Assembly: GCF_019931165.1 (NCBI RefSeq)
Contig: NZ_JAIOUP010000001.1
Coordinates: forward strand, 310,001-374,000
Direction: 5' to 3'
Length of the DNA: 64,000 nt
DNA from: Schnuerera sp. xch1
Lineage (GTDB): Bacteria; Bacillota; Clostridia; Tissierellales; Tepidimicrobiaceae
Part shown: positions 9,413 to 20,016 of the stretch, piece by piece
Numbering within the stretch: position 1 is the first letter of the stretch
Layout: each line of letters begins with the position of its first letter
Notes under the pieces: model-generated
Databases searched by the model: none
Told to the model about the DNA's origin: nothing
Seen by the model: the letters and a program-made list of their open reading frames with translations, nothing else
Position numbers and translations under genes: made by a program

Positions 9413-10780
9413 TTATTCCTCTAAATTTGCCAGTATGGAAATCGCACATTCTAACCTTTTCTTTTCCATTTCGCAGCCTGTCTTATAAGGTTTCATAAAA
9501 TCACCATTGACATTATATGCATTAGCATGACACCCGCCACTACAATAAAATTTCGCCCAACAAGTGCTGCATTCTTCTTTTGTAAAAACATTTGCTTTTT
9601 TAAATTGTTCCCTTATTTGTGAATTATTAACCCCAGTAAATACATCACCCATTTTAAATTTCTTATTACCAACAAACTGATGACATGGATATAATTCACC
9701 TTGTGGTGTTACTGCCATATACTCAGAACCTGCTCCACAACCTATTGACCTCTTTGCTAGGCAAGGACCTTGTTTTAAATCAATCATAAAGTGAAAGAAT
9801 AGAAAGTCCTTATCTTTTTTCTTTATTTCAATATAATCCTTAGAAAATTTCTCATATTCATCAAGTATAGTATCTATATGTTCTTCTTTTAAAACATAAT
9901 CCATATCCAAAGAAGCAACAACCGGTTCTATAGATATCTTTTTAAACCCTTCATCATAGAAGTGTAGTATATCTTTAGAAAAATCTAAATTATAGCTTGT
10001 AAATGTTCCTCTAATATAATAATCCTTATCTCCTCTTTTATTAACAAAATTCTTGAAGTTATTGATTATTGTATCATAACTTCCTTTTCCACTTACAGTC
10101 TTTCTCATATTATCATTTATATCTTTTCTGCCATCCAAACTCAATACTACATTATCCATATGCTCATTGATGAAATCTATCTTTTCATCATCTAAAAGAA
10201 CGCCATTCGTAGTTATTGTAAATCTGAAATGTTTTTTGTTATTATTTTTTTTCTCCAATTCCCTACCATAATAAACCAATTCCTTAACAACATCAAAATT
10301 CATTAAGGGTTCTCCACCAAAGAAATCCACTTCTAAATTTTTCCTATTGCCAGAATTCTCTATTAAAAATTCCAATGCTCTTTTGCCTACATTCAATCGC
10401 ATCAATGACCTGTCCCCTTTAAAATCACCTTGTGATGCAAAGCAATATTTACATCTTAAGTTACAGTCATGAGCCACATGGAGGCATAGAGCCTTTACTA
10501 CATTGTCTTTATTATACCTTATGTTTTCGACATTTGTTTCTTTTGAATAGAGTAATTCCTCTTCTTCTAATTTACTTATCTCTTTATATGCTTGTACAAT
10601 ATTATTTTTATCATATTTAGCATTGAACAATTCAACAATTTCATCCAAACTATTCTTCTTATAGTAATCTAAAATGTCATATACAATTTCATCTACTATA
10701 TGGACTGCTCCACTATTTACATCCAATACAATATATTTATCATTTAAAAGATATTTATGAATTCTCTCACCTACTGCCAT
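9413..10780 (-). CDS. scfB: thioether cross-link-forming SCIFF peptide maturase (radical SAM/SPASM)
   Basis: A 455-residue radical SAM enzyme that installs cysteine thioether (sactipeptide/ranthipeptide-type) cross-links in the SCIFF peptide encoded just upstream. It has an N-terminal peptide-recognition (RRE-like) segment, the CNLRCKYCFASQ cluster motif near residue 110, the FGGEPLMNF motif, and a C-terminal SPASM domain with CSTCWAKFYCSGGCHANAY and a late Cys for auxiliary clusters. The second ATG (10780) is better spaced from GGAGG than the first. Separated from scfA by an intrinsic terminator, which may lower maturase relative to precursor expression. Confidence 0.95.
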   Translation of the reverse strand: MAVGERIHKYLLNDKYIVLDVNSGAVHIVDEIVYDILDYYKKNSLDEIVELFNAKYDKNNIVQAYKEISKLEEEELLYSKETNVENIRYNKDNVVKALCLHVAHDCNLRCKYCFASQGDFKGDRSLMRLNVGKRALEFLIENSGNRKNLEVDFFGGEPLMNFDVVKELVYYGRELEKKNNNKKHFRFTITTNGVLLDDEKIDFINEHMDNVVLSLDGRKDINDNMRKTVSGKGSYDTIINNFKNFVNKRGDKDYYIRGTFTSYNLDFSKDILHFYDEGFKKISIEPVVASLDMDYVLKEEHIDTILDEYEKFSKDYIEIKKKDKDFLFFHFMIDLKQGPCLAKRSIGCGAGSEYMAVTPQGELYPCHQFVGNKKFKMGDVFTGVNNSQIREQFKKANVFTKEECSTCWAKFYCSGGCHANAYNVNGDFMKPYKTGCEMEKKRLECAISILANLEE

Positions 10781-10809
10781 CATTATCCTCCCAAGTATAA
10801 TTTTTATTA

Positions 10810-10836
10810 AATTAAAAAGGAGTGGTTTTAACCACT
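10810..10836 (-). terminator. terminator between scfA and scfB
   Basis: Minus-strand hairpin AGTGGTT-AAAACCACT (10836-10821) followed by CCTTTTTAATTT. It sits 12 bases after the scfA stop codon and 30 bases before scfB, so it probably attenuates readthrough into the maturase gene. Confidence 0.8.
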
Positions 10837-10847
10837 GCCTTTAATAC

Positions 10848-10988
10848 TTACTTATTTTCACACTTTTGGTTACCTACTGTACAAGAAGTTTTACAAGCAG
10901 ATTGACATGAAGTTTGACATTCTCCACATCCACCATTTATTACAGTGTTTTTTAAATTTCTTCCTGATATAGTTTTTATGAATTTCAA
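10848..10988 (-). CDS. scfA: SCIFF ribosomal peptide precursor (six cysteines)
   Basis: A 46-residue precursor with six cysteines at residues 21, 24, 28, 32, 36 and 43, in the SCIFF pattern GGCGECQTSCQSACKTSC. The N-terminal leader is MKFIKTISGRNLKNTVIN. The start is TTG at 10988 behind GGAGGG, so an ATG-only gene finder would miss it. It is paired with the maturase scfB immediately downstream. SCIFF is nearly universal in Clostridia and its biological role is unsettled; the peptide is a substrate for thioether bond formation. Confidence 0.96.
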   Translation of the reverse strand: MKFIKTISGRNLKNTVINGGCGECQTSCQSACKTSCTVGNQKCENK

Positions 10989-11057
10989 ATGAAACCCTCC
11001 TTAATCCTCTATAATACCTTATGATTATATCATAAATATATTATTAGTTAAAGTTTT

Positions 11058-11435
11058 TTATCTCACATTTATTCCAATTATACCTCCTATGATGCCAGCT
11101 GCTAAGGATATGAAAAATTTACTTATCGTATATATATCAAAAATAAAAGGTTTGATAAATAAAAAGTTAATTAACAATAATATCAAAAAATATAGAGCTC
11201 CAATAATTCCCCCATTTAGCCATCCTCTTTCGCGCGATTTTATTGCCATATGTATACCACCAAAAGTTATACTGACAATCATGATTGTTGTATTCAATAA
11301 GGGTATTGTTGTTTCCTTTAAAGATGTAAATGTGAGTAAAATGGACACTATTAATACAAAAATAAAAGTTAATATAAAGGCTAAGGCTAAGCTCTTCAAG
11401 ATATTAATGCCTCTGTTCAAAATATTAGTTTTCAT
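11058..11435 (-). CDS. TIGR04086-like four-helix membrane protein
   Basis: A 125-residue integral membrane protein with four hydrophobic segments (about residues 15-37, 43-62, 73-95 and 100-122) and a central SRERGWLNGGIIGALYF loop. It fits the TIGR04086 family found beside yajC and the SCIFF locus in Clostridia. Function unknown. The start is ATG 11435, eight bases after AGGAGG; the upstream GTG reading overlaps that site. Confidence 0.8.
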   Translation of the reverse strand: MKTNILNRGINILKSLALAFILTFIFVLIVSILLTFTSLKETTIPLLNTTIMIVSITFGGIHMAIKSRERGWLNGGIIGALYFLILLLINFLFIKPFIFDIYTISKFFISLAAGIIGGIIGINVR

Positions 11436-11521
11436 AAACTCCACCTCCTATTCCTACTTTAAACTTATTAATATTTAGTGGAGTTTATTACAAATTACGT
11501 GAGTTTATAGAAATTTTTCTT

Positions 11522-11558
11522 TTTTAAACAATAATAAACTTCCTACTATAGGAAGTTT
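11522..11558 (-). terminator. terminator of the ruv-queA-tgt-yajC transcript
   Basis: Minus-strand hairpin AAACTTCCTATAGTAGGAAGTTT (11558-11536) with U-rich sequence after it. The stem overlaps the yajC stop codon by two bases. Confidence 0.8.
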
Positions 11559-11871
11559 ATTTATCTTGGTCTGCTGGTTTTCCATTAGTTGCTAATGAAC
11601 CAACAGCCCATTTTGTTATATCCATTTTGGTCTTATCGGAACCAACTTCTATTGTCAGTATCTCATCTTTAATCTTGGTTATCTTACCATGAATACCTCC
11701 AATTGTAATTACTTCATCACCAACTTTAAGATTTCCCCTCATCTCTCTAATTTGCTTTTCTCTTTTTCTTTGAGGCCTAATAGCTAGGAAATAAAAGATA
11801 GCTAAAAACGCTATAGGTATTATAAGACTACCCAAACCAGCAACTCCTCCTCCAGCATTTGCACTTGCCAT
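11557..11871 (-). CDS. yajC: preprotein translocase subunit YajC
   Basis: A 104-residue single-pass membrane protein associated with SecDF. The hydrophobic helix (about residues 14-32, LIIPIAFLAIFYFLAIRPQ) is followed by the diagnostic IRPQRKREKQ and a cytoplasmic VGDEVITIGGIHGKITKI region. Standard position after tgt. secD and secF do not follow in this window. Confidence 0.95.
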   Translation of the reverse strand: MASANAGGGVAGLGSLIIPIAFLAIFYFLAIRPQRKREKQIREMRGNLKVGDEVITIGGIHGKITKIKDEILTIEVGSDKTKMDITKWAVGSLATNGKPADQDK

Positions 11872-11939
11872 AAGTAAATCCTCCCTTTCTTTTTATCTTT
11901 ATTTATATTCAATAAAAAATTTAAAAATCCTTCTTTTAT

Positions 11940-13070
<1,131 letters not shown>

Positions 13071-14096
13071 TTACTTAATAAACATCGCATCTCCAAAACT
13101 AAAAAATCTATACTTTTTCTCTACAGCAATCTTATATGCATTCATTATATTATCCTTCCCTGCCAATGCACTCACCAACATTAAAAGTGTAGATTCTGGC
13201 AGATGAAAATTGGTTATCAATCCATCTACAATTTTAAAATCATATCCAGGATAAATAAAAATATCAGTCCATCCTTTCTGCGGAAGTACCTTACCATCTG
13301 AAGTAGCTATTGTCTCCAATGTTCTAGTAGAAGTAGTTCCTACTGAAATAATTCTTCCACTTTCCATTTTAGCTTTATTTATAATATCTGCTGCCTCTTT
13401 AGAAACTTCATAGTATTCTGAATGCATATGGTGTTCTTCTATGTTGTCAACTTTAACAGGTCTAAATGTTCCTAATCCTACATGAAGAGTCAAAAAGGCT
13501 GTCTTTATTCCTTTGTCTCTAATTCTATTCAGTAAATCCTTCGTGAAGTGAAGCCCTGCAGTTGGTGCTGCAGCAGAGCCTTCACATCTTGAATAAACTG
13601 TCTGATATCTTTCCTTGTCTTTCAATTTTTCTTTTATATATGGTGGTAAAGGCATTTCTCCCAACTTATCCAATATTTCCTGAAATATTCCATCATAATG
13701 GAACTCCACTATTCTAGTTCCACCTTCTTCAATACTTAATACTTCAGCAATTAATAGTCCATCACCAAAATATATTTTTCTGGGAGGTTTCACCTTTTTC
13801 CCTGGCTTAACAAGGGTTTCCCATCTATCTCCTTCTATATTGTTCAACAGTAAAAATTCAATTTTTTCATCCTTACCTTCTCTATTACCAAACAATCTAG
13901 CAGGAATTACCCTAGTGTCATTTAATACTAAGCAATCCCCTTCATCAAGATAATCAATTATATTTTTAAATTTCTTGTGCTCTATATTACCTGTTTCATT
14001 ATCTAATATAAGTAATCTAGATTCTTCTCTATTTAAAACTGGATGTTGTGCTATAAGTCCTTCTGGCAAATCATAATAAAAATCTTTGGTCTTCAT
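13071..14096 (-). CDS. queA: S-adenosylmethionine:tRNA ribosyltransferase-isomerase
   Basis: QueA transfers and isomerises the ribosyl group of SAM to preQ1-tRNA to make epoxyqueuosine. The 341-residue protein is full length with the hallmark [15 protein letters not shown] start, [33 protein letters not shown] and the C-terminal [17 protein letters not shown]. It lies between the SpoIID-like gene (14 bases) and tgt. Confidence 0.97.
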   Translation of the reverse strand: MKTKDFYYDLPEGLIAQHPVLNREESRLLILDNETGNIEHKKFKNIIDYLDEGDCLVLNDTRVIPARLFGNREGKDEKIEFLLLNNIEGDRWETLVKPGKKVKPPRKIYFGDGLLIAEVLSIEEGGTRIVEFHYDGIFQEILDKLGEMPLPPYIKEKLKDKERYQTVYSRCEGSAAAPTAGLHFTKDLLNRIRDKGIKTAFLTLHVGLGTFRPVKVDNIEEHHMHSEYYEVSKEAADIINKAKMESGRIISVGTTSTRTLETIATSDGKVLPQKGWTDIFIYPGYDFKIVDGLITNFHLPESTLLMLVSALAGKDNIMNAYKIAVEKKYRFFSFGDAMFIK

Positions 14097-14110
14097 TTGA
14101 TCATCCTCTA

Positions 14111-15493
14111 TTAATTTATAGTGTCAATTTTTACATTTTTATAATAATGATTCAATATGTCTTTATACGAATATCCTTCTACAGCCATACCTTGAGCTCC
14201 CCATTGGCTCATTCCAAGTCCATGACCATAGCCCTTCCCTTCTATTACAAAATTACTTTCAATAGGTTTAATATCGGAATTGAATTCAACAATTCCATTG
14301 CGATTTATGAATCTACTAGTAAATCCTCTAGAAGATCCTCTGTTTAAATTACCATCTATTATATGAACATCATTTAAATCGACAGACTTAGCAGTAGAAC
14401 TACTACCATCTATTGCATATACCTTTTCTTCATCTTCATAAACATTATCTTTCTTTATAGTGAATAGAGTACTTTTAAGCTCAGTAGTGCCAAGTATTTC
14501 TCTAAATTCATTGCCACTTAAGATCTCTTCTCCTTCAGTTCCTTCGATTTTAAGTTGAGATACTCGTCCATTTGTTGTTGTATCCAGTATCTCTATATTA
14601 ACAACTTCTCCTATATCCATGCCACGACTATGTAGTCTAGCACTAATTTCATCATTAGTCATTGTTAAATTCCAATTTGCATTAGGATATCCATCAGAAA
14701 ATTCATCTCTAACCGCAACCAGATACGGAAGATTACTTCCCCAAACTTCACCCACATTATCTGTATATCCTCCACTACTAGAATGATATACTGCATCTAT
14801 AGGATTCCCATTATATGTTATAATCATACCACTTGTCTCATCTACAGCTCTGTTGGTTTTAATATTCTCTACATCCATCCCTCCATAAACCTGGCAGCAG
14901 GTGGTATCGCAAAGATCATACCCATGGTTATCATGTTTGTTTATATTCTTGACGGTATAAGTCCTTGCGGCTATAGATTGTGATTTCAATGCCTCCAATT
15001 CAAAAGAATATCCCATTTCCTTAGGAACTACTCCATATAAGTAGTGTTCTAGTTTAACATAATTAATAGTCATAAGCTCATCTTCTACCATTTTGAAAGT
15101 AACATAATCTCTATAATACTTATCTTCAACTCTTACCTTCTTATCATTATCATCTTTATCATTAGATGAAATAAGTAAATCTTCATCATTGTTGAAGGTC
15201 AATAATATTTCACCTTCCATATCCAGTATATCTATTTCATCATCTTCTTCTCCAATCGTTACTTCAATTTGTTCAATCTTTAAAATCTCTATTTCATCTG
15301 AGATATCATCCTTTTCATAGATTTTAAATCCATCTTCACTATATAGCCTTATAGTGTCCTTATCCTTTATAGGGCTTGTCAACCTTATACTTACAAAATC
15401 TTCTTCATATGAATCTGCTAATACATCTTGGTTAATAAACAACATTCCAACAATTATCGCTAAAGAAATTGCTACAGAAAAAACTCTCTTCAT
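14111..15493 (-). CDS. SpoIID/LytB-domain protein
   Basis: A 460-residue exported protein with a signal or anchor helix (about residues 5-25) and a SpoIID/LytB domain. The domain is seen from [21 protein letters not shown] through [22 protein letters not shown] to the C-terminal [17 protein letters not shown]. SpoIID is the lytic transglycosylase of the engulfment machinery in sporulation. This protein is longer than SpoIID itself because of a roughly 90-residue acidic N-terminal region ([13 protein letters not shown] and others). It occupies the usual clostridial place between DUF2905 and queA. A role in sporulation or general wall remodelling is inferred. Confidence 0.9.
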   Translation of the reverse strand: MKRVFSVAISLAIIVGMLFINQDVLADSYEEDFVSIRLTSPIKDKDTIRLYSEDGFKIYEKDDISDEIEILKIEQIEVTIGEEDDEIDILDMEGEILLTFNNDEDLLISSNDKDDNDKKVRVEDKYYRDYVTFKMVEDELMTINYVKLEHYLYGVVPKEMGYSFELEALKSQSIAARTYTVKNINKHDNHGYDLCDTTCCQVYGGMDVENIKTNRAVDETSGMIITYNGNPIDAVYHSSSGGYTDNVGEVWGSNLPYLVAVRDEFSDGYPNANWNLTMTNDEISARLHSRGMDIGEVVNIEILDTTTNGRVSQLKIEGTEGEEILSGNEFREILGTTELKSTLFTIKKDNVYEDEEKVYAIDGSSSTAKSVDLNDVHIIDGNLNRGSSRGFTSRFINRNGIVEFNSDIKPIESNFVIEGKGYGHGLGMSQWGAQGMAVEGYSYKDILNHYYKNVKIDTIN

Positions 15494-15506
15494 ATTATTG
15501 TCCCCC

Positions 15507-15716
15507 TTATCTTTTGAAAAGATTTAAAAGTAAAGTAAGTATCAAACTAAGTATAACACTAGATACGATAGGAAAGAAAAAAGTAAAATTACCCTTTTTT
15601 ATAAAGATATCTCCAGGCAATTTACCCAATCCGAACCTTTCACCAACCATTACAATCAATCCTAATACAACTAATACTCCACCTATAGTTAATATAACCT
15701 TACCTAAAGAGTTCAA
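15507..15716 (-). CDS. DUF2905 small membrane protein
   Basis: A 69-residue protein with two transmembrane helices separated by GERFGLGKLPGDIFIKKGNF, the diagnostic DUF2905 loop. Function unknown. The start is TTG at 15716 (protein begins MNSLGK) because the family starts there and the upstream GTG lies within the AGAGGTG site. It sits between ruvB and the SpoIID-like gene, its usual place in Firmicutes. Confidence 0.9.
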   Translation of the reverse strand: MNSLGKVILTIGGVLVVLGLIVMVGERFGLGKLPGDIFIKKGNFTFFFPIVSSVILSLILTLLLNLFKR

Positions 15717-15727
15717 CTCTCTCACCT

Positions 15728-16738
15728 CTATCCTTCATTATAAGGTATTTTAAAATGATCATATGCTTTTTTTGTAACTACTCTTCCTCTTGGAGTCCTA
15801 TTTAAGAAACTAATCTGCAATAGATAGGGTTCATATACATCTTCAATTGTATTTCTTTCCTCTCCAGTAGCTGCAGAAAGCGTATCAATCCCTACAGGAC
15901 CTCCATTGAAATTTTCTATCATTGTTAAAATAAGCTTCCTATCTACATCATCTAAACCTAAATTATCAATATCCAATATTCTAAGTCCTTTTTTTGCTAC
16001 ATCATAAGTAATTATTCCATCTTCTTTAACCTGCGCATAATCTCTAACTCTCTTTAGAAGTCTGTTTGCTATTCTTGGAGTACCTCTAGATCTTTTAGCA
16101 ATTTCCATGGCTCCTTCATCATCTATTTTTATATTCAATATACTAGCAGACCTCTTAATTATTTTTTGTAGATTATCATTATCGTATAATTCCAAATTCA
16201 ACATGACTCCAAATCTATCCCTCAAAGGTGAGGTAAGTAAACCTGCTCTTGTAGTTGCCCCTATTAATGTGAATTTAGACAAATCCAATCTAACTGACCT
16301 AGCACTAGGTCCTTTGCCTATTATAATATCTAAGGCATAGTCCTCCATTGCAGGATAAAGTATCTCTTCTACACTTCTATTTAATCTGTGTATCTCATCA
16401 ATAAATAATACATCCTCTTCACCCAAATTCGTCAATATGCTAGCTAAGTCCCCTGGTTTTTCAATAGCAGGTCCAGAGGTTATTCTAGCATTAACGCCCA
16501 TTTCATTAGCAATAATATGGGCTAAAGTAGTCTTTCCTAATCCAGGTGGTCCAAAAAGCAATACATGATCCAAAGGTTCCTTTCGCTCTTTAGCTGCCGT
16601 AATAAATATCCTCAGCTTTTCCTTAACCTTATCCTGCCCAATATATTCATCAATCCACTTTGGTCTTAATGTGACTTCATTGCTAATATCTTCTTCTTGA
16701 ATTGAGCCAGTAACTATCCTCTCGTTTATTTTATCCAT
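15728..16738 (-). CDS. ruvB: Holliday junction branch migration ATPase RuvB
   Basis: A 336-residue AAA+ helicase motor. Walker [20 protein letters not shown] (near residue 63), Walker [12 protein letters not shown], sensor 1 IGATTRAG, arginine finger region SPLRDRFG, and the winged-helix C-terminus ending [17 protein letters not shown]. It works with RuvA, encoded 17 bases upstream. Confidence 0.97.
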   Translation of the reverse strand: MDKINERIVTGSIQEEDISNEVTLRPKWIDEYIGQDKVKEKLRIFITAAKERKEPLDHVLLFGPPGLGKTTLAHIIANEMGVNARITSGPAIEKPGDLASILTNLGEEDVLFIDEIHRLNRSVEEILYPAMEDYALDIIIGKGPSARSVRLDLSKFTLIGATTRAGLLTSPLRDRFGVMLNLELYDNDNLQKIIKRSASILNIKIDDEGAMEIAKRSRGTPRIANRLLKRVRDYAQVKEDGIITYDVAKKGLRILDIDNLGLDDVDRKLILTMIENFNGGPVGIDTLSAATGEERNTIEDVYEPYLLQISFLNRTPRGRVVTKKAYDHFKIPYNEG

Positions 16739-16755
16739 TCAAATCAATACCTTTC

Positions 16756-17340
16756 TTATCGTTTTGAAAATCTTTTTAAAGCTTCCCTTATTATATCCTC
16801 AGTATCCATGTCACTGGTATCCATTTTTTTAATTACCTTTGCTACTTCCCCTTTAGTATACCCTAAAGACATAATCCCTTGCATTGCAATCTCAACATTA
16901 TTATCTTTCTCTATAAAATCTGTGCCATCCACAATATCTTCAGCTTTTATCCTATCCTTTAATTCTAAAATTAATCTTTCTGAGGTTTTCTTACCTATTC
17001 CTGGTACATTACAAAGAATATTAGAATCATTATTAAGTATAGCTTTTTTTACTTGATTTGGAGTAAGGGTTGATAATACGCTCAAGGCTACCTTAGGCCC
17101 TATTTTTGATACCAACCTGAGCAAATTAAACATATTCAGTTCATCTTTTGTCTTAAAGCCATACAAGAATATACCATCTTCTCTTAAATTGAAATAAATA
17201 TGCATGGTTATTGTTTCATTAACTTTTAAATCCATAAGTGTATTTTGAGAAGTAAATATTTTATAGCCTATACCATTATTATCTAAAACGATATGGTCTT
17301 CGTCAATACTCACTAATTTGCCAATTATGTATTCATACAA
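16756..17340 (-). CDS. ruvA: Holliday junction branch migration protein RuvA
   Basis: A 194-residue junction-binding partner of RuvB: OB domain (YEYIIGKLVSIDEDHIVLDNNGIGYKIF), two helix-hairpin-helix motifs (LLRLVSKIGPKVALSVLS and ILCNVPGIGKKTSERLILELKD) and the C-terminal RuvB-binding helix bundle. I choose TTG at 17340 (protein MYEYIIGKL) because family members begin MYEYI and it is well spaced from AAAGGGTGAT; a GTG three codons upstream overlaps that site. Confidence 0.94.
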   Translation of the reverse strand: MYEYIIGKLVSIDEDHIVLDNNGIGYKIFTSQNTLMDLKVNETITMHIYFNLREDGIFLYGFKTKDELNMFNLLRLVSKIGPKVALSVLSTLTPNQVKKAILNNDSNILCNVPGIGKKTSERLILELKDRIKAEDIVDGTDFIEKDNNVEIAMQGIMSLGYTKGEVAKVIKKMDTSDMDTEDIIREALKRFSKR

Positions 17341-17355
17341 AACTATCACCCTTTA

Positions 17356-17850
17356 TCATTTCATTTTAAACATATCTTTGTAATTCAAACAACTGCTATG
17401 ACAAACAGCCACAGCTAAAGCATCTGCAGCATCATCTGGCTTCGGTATCTTCTTTAAATTCAATAATAATTTAACCATTTCCTGTACCTGTTTCTTCTCA
17501 GCTCGTCCATAGCCGACAACTGCTTGTTTTATCTGTAATGGTGTATATTCATATATTTCTAATCCTTTATTTTTAGCAGCAAGAACTTCCACTCCTCTAG
17601 CTTGTCCTACTCTTATAGCTGTTTTAACATTTTTATTAAAAAACAATTCTTCTATTGCAACATCTTCAGGATTATATTTATCAATTAGCATAATCATCTC
17701 ATCATATATTATCTTTAATCTTTCAGGAAAATCAGTATTTGCATCTGTCGTTATACATCCATAATCTATAGCTTTATATTTATTTCCCTTAACTTCAACA
17801 ATTCCATATCCCATTATTGCCAATCCTGGATCAATACCAAGTATAATCAT
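17356..17850 (-). CDS. ruvC: Holliday junction resolvase RuvC
   Basis: A 164-residue endonuclease that cuts Holliday junctions. Catalytic acidic residues are visible in [10 protein letters not shown] (Asp), AIEELFF (Glu) and the C-terminal [13 protein letters not shown] (two Asp). The start ATG 17850 follows AAAGGTGG at proper distance. First gene of the ruvC-ruvA-ruvB block, 15 bases upstream of ruvA. Confidence 0.96.
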   Translation of the reverse strand: MIILGIDPGLAIMGYGIVEVKGNKYKAIDYGCITTDANTDFPERLKIIYDEMIMLIDKYNPEDVAIEELFFNKNVKTAIRVGQARGVEVLAAKNKGLEIYEYTPLQIKQAVVGYGRAEKKQVQEMVKLLLNLKKIPKPDDAADALAVAVCHSSCLNYKDMFKMK

Positions 17851-17903
17851 AAAGTCCACCTTTCAAAATGTAATATATATTATTCTATCATATTTTAATA
17901 CAA

Positions 17904-17932
17904 AAGACTAAGCTAGATATCTAACTTAGTCT
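17904..17932 (-). terminator. terminator after the BofC-like gene
   Basis: Minus-strand hairpin AGACTAAG...CTTAGTCT with an inner TAGATATCTA palindrome, followed by TTTGTATT. It abuts the stop codon of the BofC-like gene and separates it from ruvC. Confidence 0.6.
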
Positions 17933-18505
17933 CTAAGATATAAAATTCTCCAGTACATTCGATAATTCTTCTTCATCATCGACAACTATACCTTCTATTA
18001 ATTTCTCCTGATCTATTTCTTTTAAAAGAGATATAGAATAATCATTAAAAATTTTATCCAAATACCTTTCTCCATTCTCATCAATTCTATATATGGCAAT
18101 CTTTCCATCAGATTCTCCAATTATAAAGTGATTAGGGCATAGATGATCCCTTTCTTCACTTAAAACTATCTCCTCAGCTGAAAAAGAAACAATCTTCACA
18201 TTAGGATAATTCTCTTTCATGTATTCTTTATATTCTTCCTCTGTCATATTTATAATATTTTCATCTTGTTCATTCAATTTTGTTATATTATGATTACATT
18301 CCTTATAATGTACTCTTATCTCAATAAAAGTATTTGGTGATATTCTCTCTTCTTCTTGTAATATTTCTAAATCTCCAGCATCTTCATCGCTTATCATAGG
18401 ATCTTTATCAACATCATTACCCATCATTTTATATCCTAATATAAAGCTACCTAAGAACAATGCCACACAAAATAGAAATATTGCAATTCCATTATATCTT
18501 TTCAA
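17933..18505 (-). CDS. BofC-like C-terminal-domain protein
   Basis: A 190-residue exported protein with an N-terminal membrane helix (about residues 7-25), a variable acidic linker and the BofC C-terminal-like part with DHLCPNHFIIGESDGKIAIYRIDENGE. BofC in Bacillus is an intercompartmental checkpoint inhibitor of SpoIVB, and bofC lies near ruvAB there as well, so the location supports the call. The TTG start at 18505 follows GGAGGG. The Bacillus N-terminal domain is not recognisable, so the checkpoint role is uncertain. Confidence 0.72.
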   Translation of the reverse strand: MKRYNGIAIFLFCVALFLGSFILGYKMMGNDVDKDPMISDEDAGDLEILQEEERISPNTFIEIRVHYKECNHNITKLNEQDENIINMTEEEYKEYMKENYPNVKIVSFSAEEIVLSEERDHLCPNHFIIGESDGKIAIYRIDENGERYLDKIFNDYSISLLKEIDQEKLIEGIVVDDEEELSNVLENFIS

Positions 18506-18571
18506 AAAATATCCCTCCAGTACTATCTAAAGGAATATTTTTTCCATATTAAAGAATTTTATACACTTTTT

Positions 18572-19306
18572 CTACAAATATCTATTTAGAACCCTATCAT
18601 TTATTCCAAACCAACTAGCATCCTTGTACATATTAATTACATTCTTTATAATAGTTTTTTTAACAGCTGTATATATTTTGTTCAATTCTTTAGTAGATAA
18701 TAATGATTCTTCTTCTTGTATATTAGGCTCCTTTAAGCTATAATCTATAGTCAACTGCTTATCTATAAATGAATTCAAATTATATATTTTCTTTTTTATA
18801 ACCTTATCACAATATGAAATTATAAAATCATGTACATATTTTGATTCCTTTTCTTCTACGTCTATTTCATTCCATAAATCTTTTTTTATTCTCTTAATCC
18901 CCACTAACGATGTATCATAATGGAATAAAAAGTTTTTGTCATAGATCTCTTCAAACTTAAAATGTTTTATAGTCTCATCCTCTAATATATTCACCCATCT
19001 GTTATTATAATAGCCATTTTTATACCCTTGCAAATATAAAGCTAATTCGAGTCTATCAATATCTTCATGAATCAACATTCCAACATTATAGGAAACCAAT
19101 TGCCTATCTTTTCTGGGGATTAATAACCTTTTTAATCTCTTTCTTATTTTAGTAGTACATCTATATTTAGGATATATATTTGTCATGTTTGTTTCAATAT
19201 CATAAAGATTTAGGAGGATATGTATTGAATCAATATCGTTATTATACAAAAAATTATATAATAACCCATCATGCAATTTCCAAAGATCAACTTTTGCTAA
19301 AACCAA
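18572..19306 (-). CDS. hypothetical protein, 244 residues
   Basis: I do not recognise a family. The protein is soluble, lysine/aspartate/tyrosine rich and mostly helical by composition. It has an arginine/lysine stretch TTKIRKRLKRLLIPRKDRQ near residue 50 and ends NMYKDASWFGINDRVLNRYL. It starts at TTG 19306 behind GGGGAGGG and lies 66 bases upstream of the BofC-like gene. It could be a sporulation-associated protein by neighbourhood only. Confidence 0.75.
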   Translation of the reverse strand: MVLAKVDLWKLHDGLLYNFLYNNDIDSIHILLNLYDIETNMTNIYPKYRCTTKIRKRLKRLLIPRKDRQLVSYNVGMLIHEDIDRLELALYLQGYKNGYYNNRWVNILEDETIKHFKFEEIYDKNFLFHYDTSLVGIKRIKKDLWNEIDVEEKESKYVHDFIISYCDKVIKKKIYNLNSFIDKQLTIDYSLKEPNIQEEESLLSTKELNKIYTAVKKTIIKNVINMYKDASWFGINDRVLNRYL

Positions 19307-19468
19307 AACTAATCCCTCCCCTTAGCAATTGTTTCCATAATTTTGGAGAATTAAACCATTAATTTTCTTTTTTATCTGTTAATGTATTTATTATACTATA
19401 TTAATCGTCCCCACTATTGATAATGTACAATATAGTCTTATAAGCCTTTAATAATACAAGCGAAAAAG

Positions 19469-19497
19469 AAAAGCATTAAAGTAACTTCAATGCTTTT
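19469..19497 (-). terminator. terminator of the MltG-like gene
   Basis: Minus-strand hairpin AAAAGCATTGAAG-TTA-CTTTAATGCTTTT followed by CTTTTTC, 33 bases after the stop codon. Confidence 0.88.
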
Positions 19498-19529
19498 CCT
19501 AAGCAATAGTCCTATTATACTATTTTTAA

Positions 19530-19970
19530 TCACTGTTGCTTCTTAGTCAATATATCAATGATCGCATCATAATCTAAATCAGTAGAAAGTGTATATGTTC
19601 CAACTCTAATTCTCTTATCAACACCCTTTTTCCATCCATAGTTCTGGAATTCTTCAGGGTCTTCAATTATTCCAAACTCATAAAGCCTTTTGGATATATT
19701 ATACAATGAATCTCCATTTTCGACAGTAAATTCTATTTCTTTAACCTCATCAATAATGGGGCCTTCTACTTCTTCAACTTCCTTTTCTTTATCAATATCA
19801 ATAACATCTTTTACAAAAACCATACCCAAATTTGTAGCCTCTGCTATTATCTCTTCCTCTGTATATTCTATATGCTTTACATTAGGATGTAAAGCATAAA
19901 TTATATTTGTTAACACAATACCTATTCCTACACCTAACAATATAAATGGAAATCTATGTTTATTGAACAT
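19530..19970 (-). CDS. MltG (YceG)-like N-terminal-domain membrane protein
   Basis: A 146-residue protein with one N-terminal transmembrane helix (about residues 8-26) and an extracytoplasmic domain. The latter (FTVENGDSLYNISKRLYEFG, then KGVDKRIRVGTYTLSTDLDYDAIIDILTK) matches the LysM-like substrate-binding part of MltG endolytic transglycosylases. The catalytic MltG domain is missing, so it cannot cut glycan strands itself. This short form is common in spore-forming Firmicutes. Start ATG 19970; a TTG precedes it directly. Confidence 0.75.
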   Translation of the reverse strand: MFNKHRFPFILLGVGIGIVLTNIIYALHPNVKHIEYTEEEIIAEATNLGMVFVKDVIDIDKEKEVEEVEGPIIDEVKEIEFTVENGDSLYNISKRLYEFGIIEDPEEFQNYGWKKGVDKRIRVGTYTLSTDLDYDAIIDILTKKQQ

Positions 19971-20016
19971 CAATATGCCCCTTACCCTTTTTATTATATT
20001 TTACAACATTTTTCGA

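Noticed and set aside
11089-11478. 129-residue plus-strand reading frame opposite the TIGR04086-like gene
   Set aside because: It is antisense to a convincing membrane-protein gene with a good ribosome binding site, and has low-complexity basic composition.
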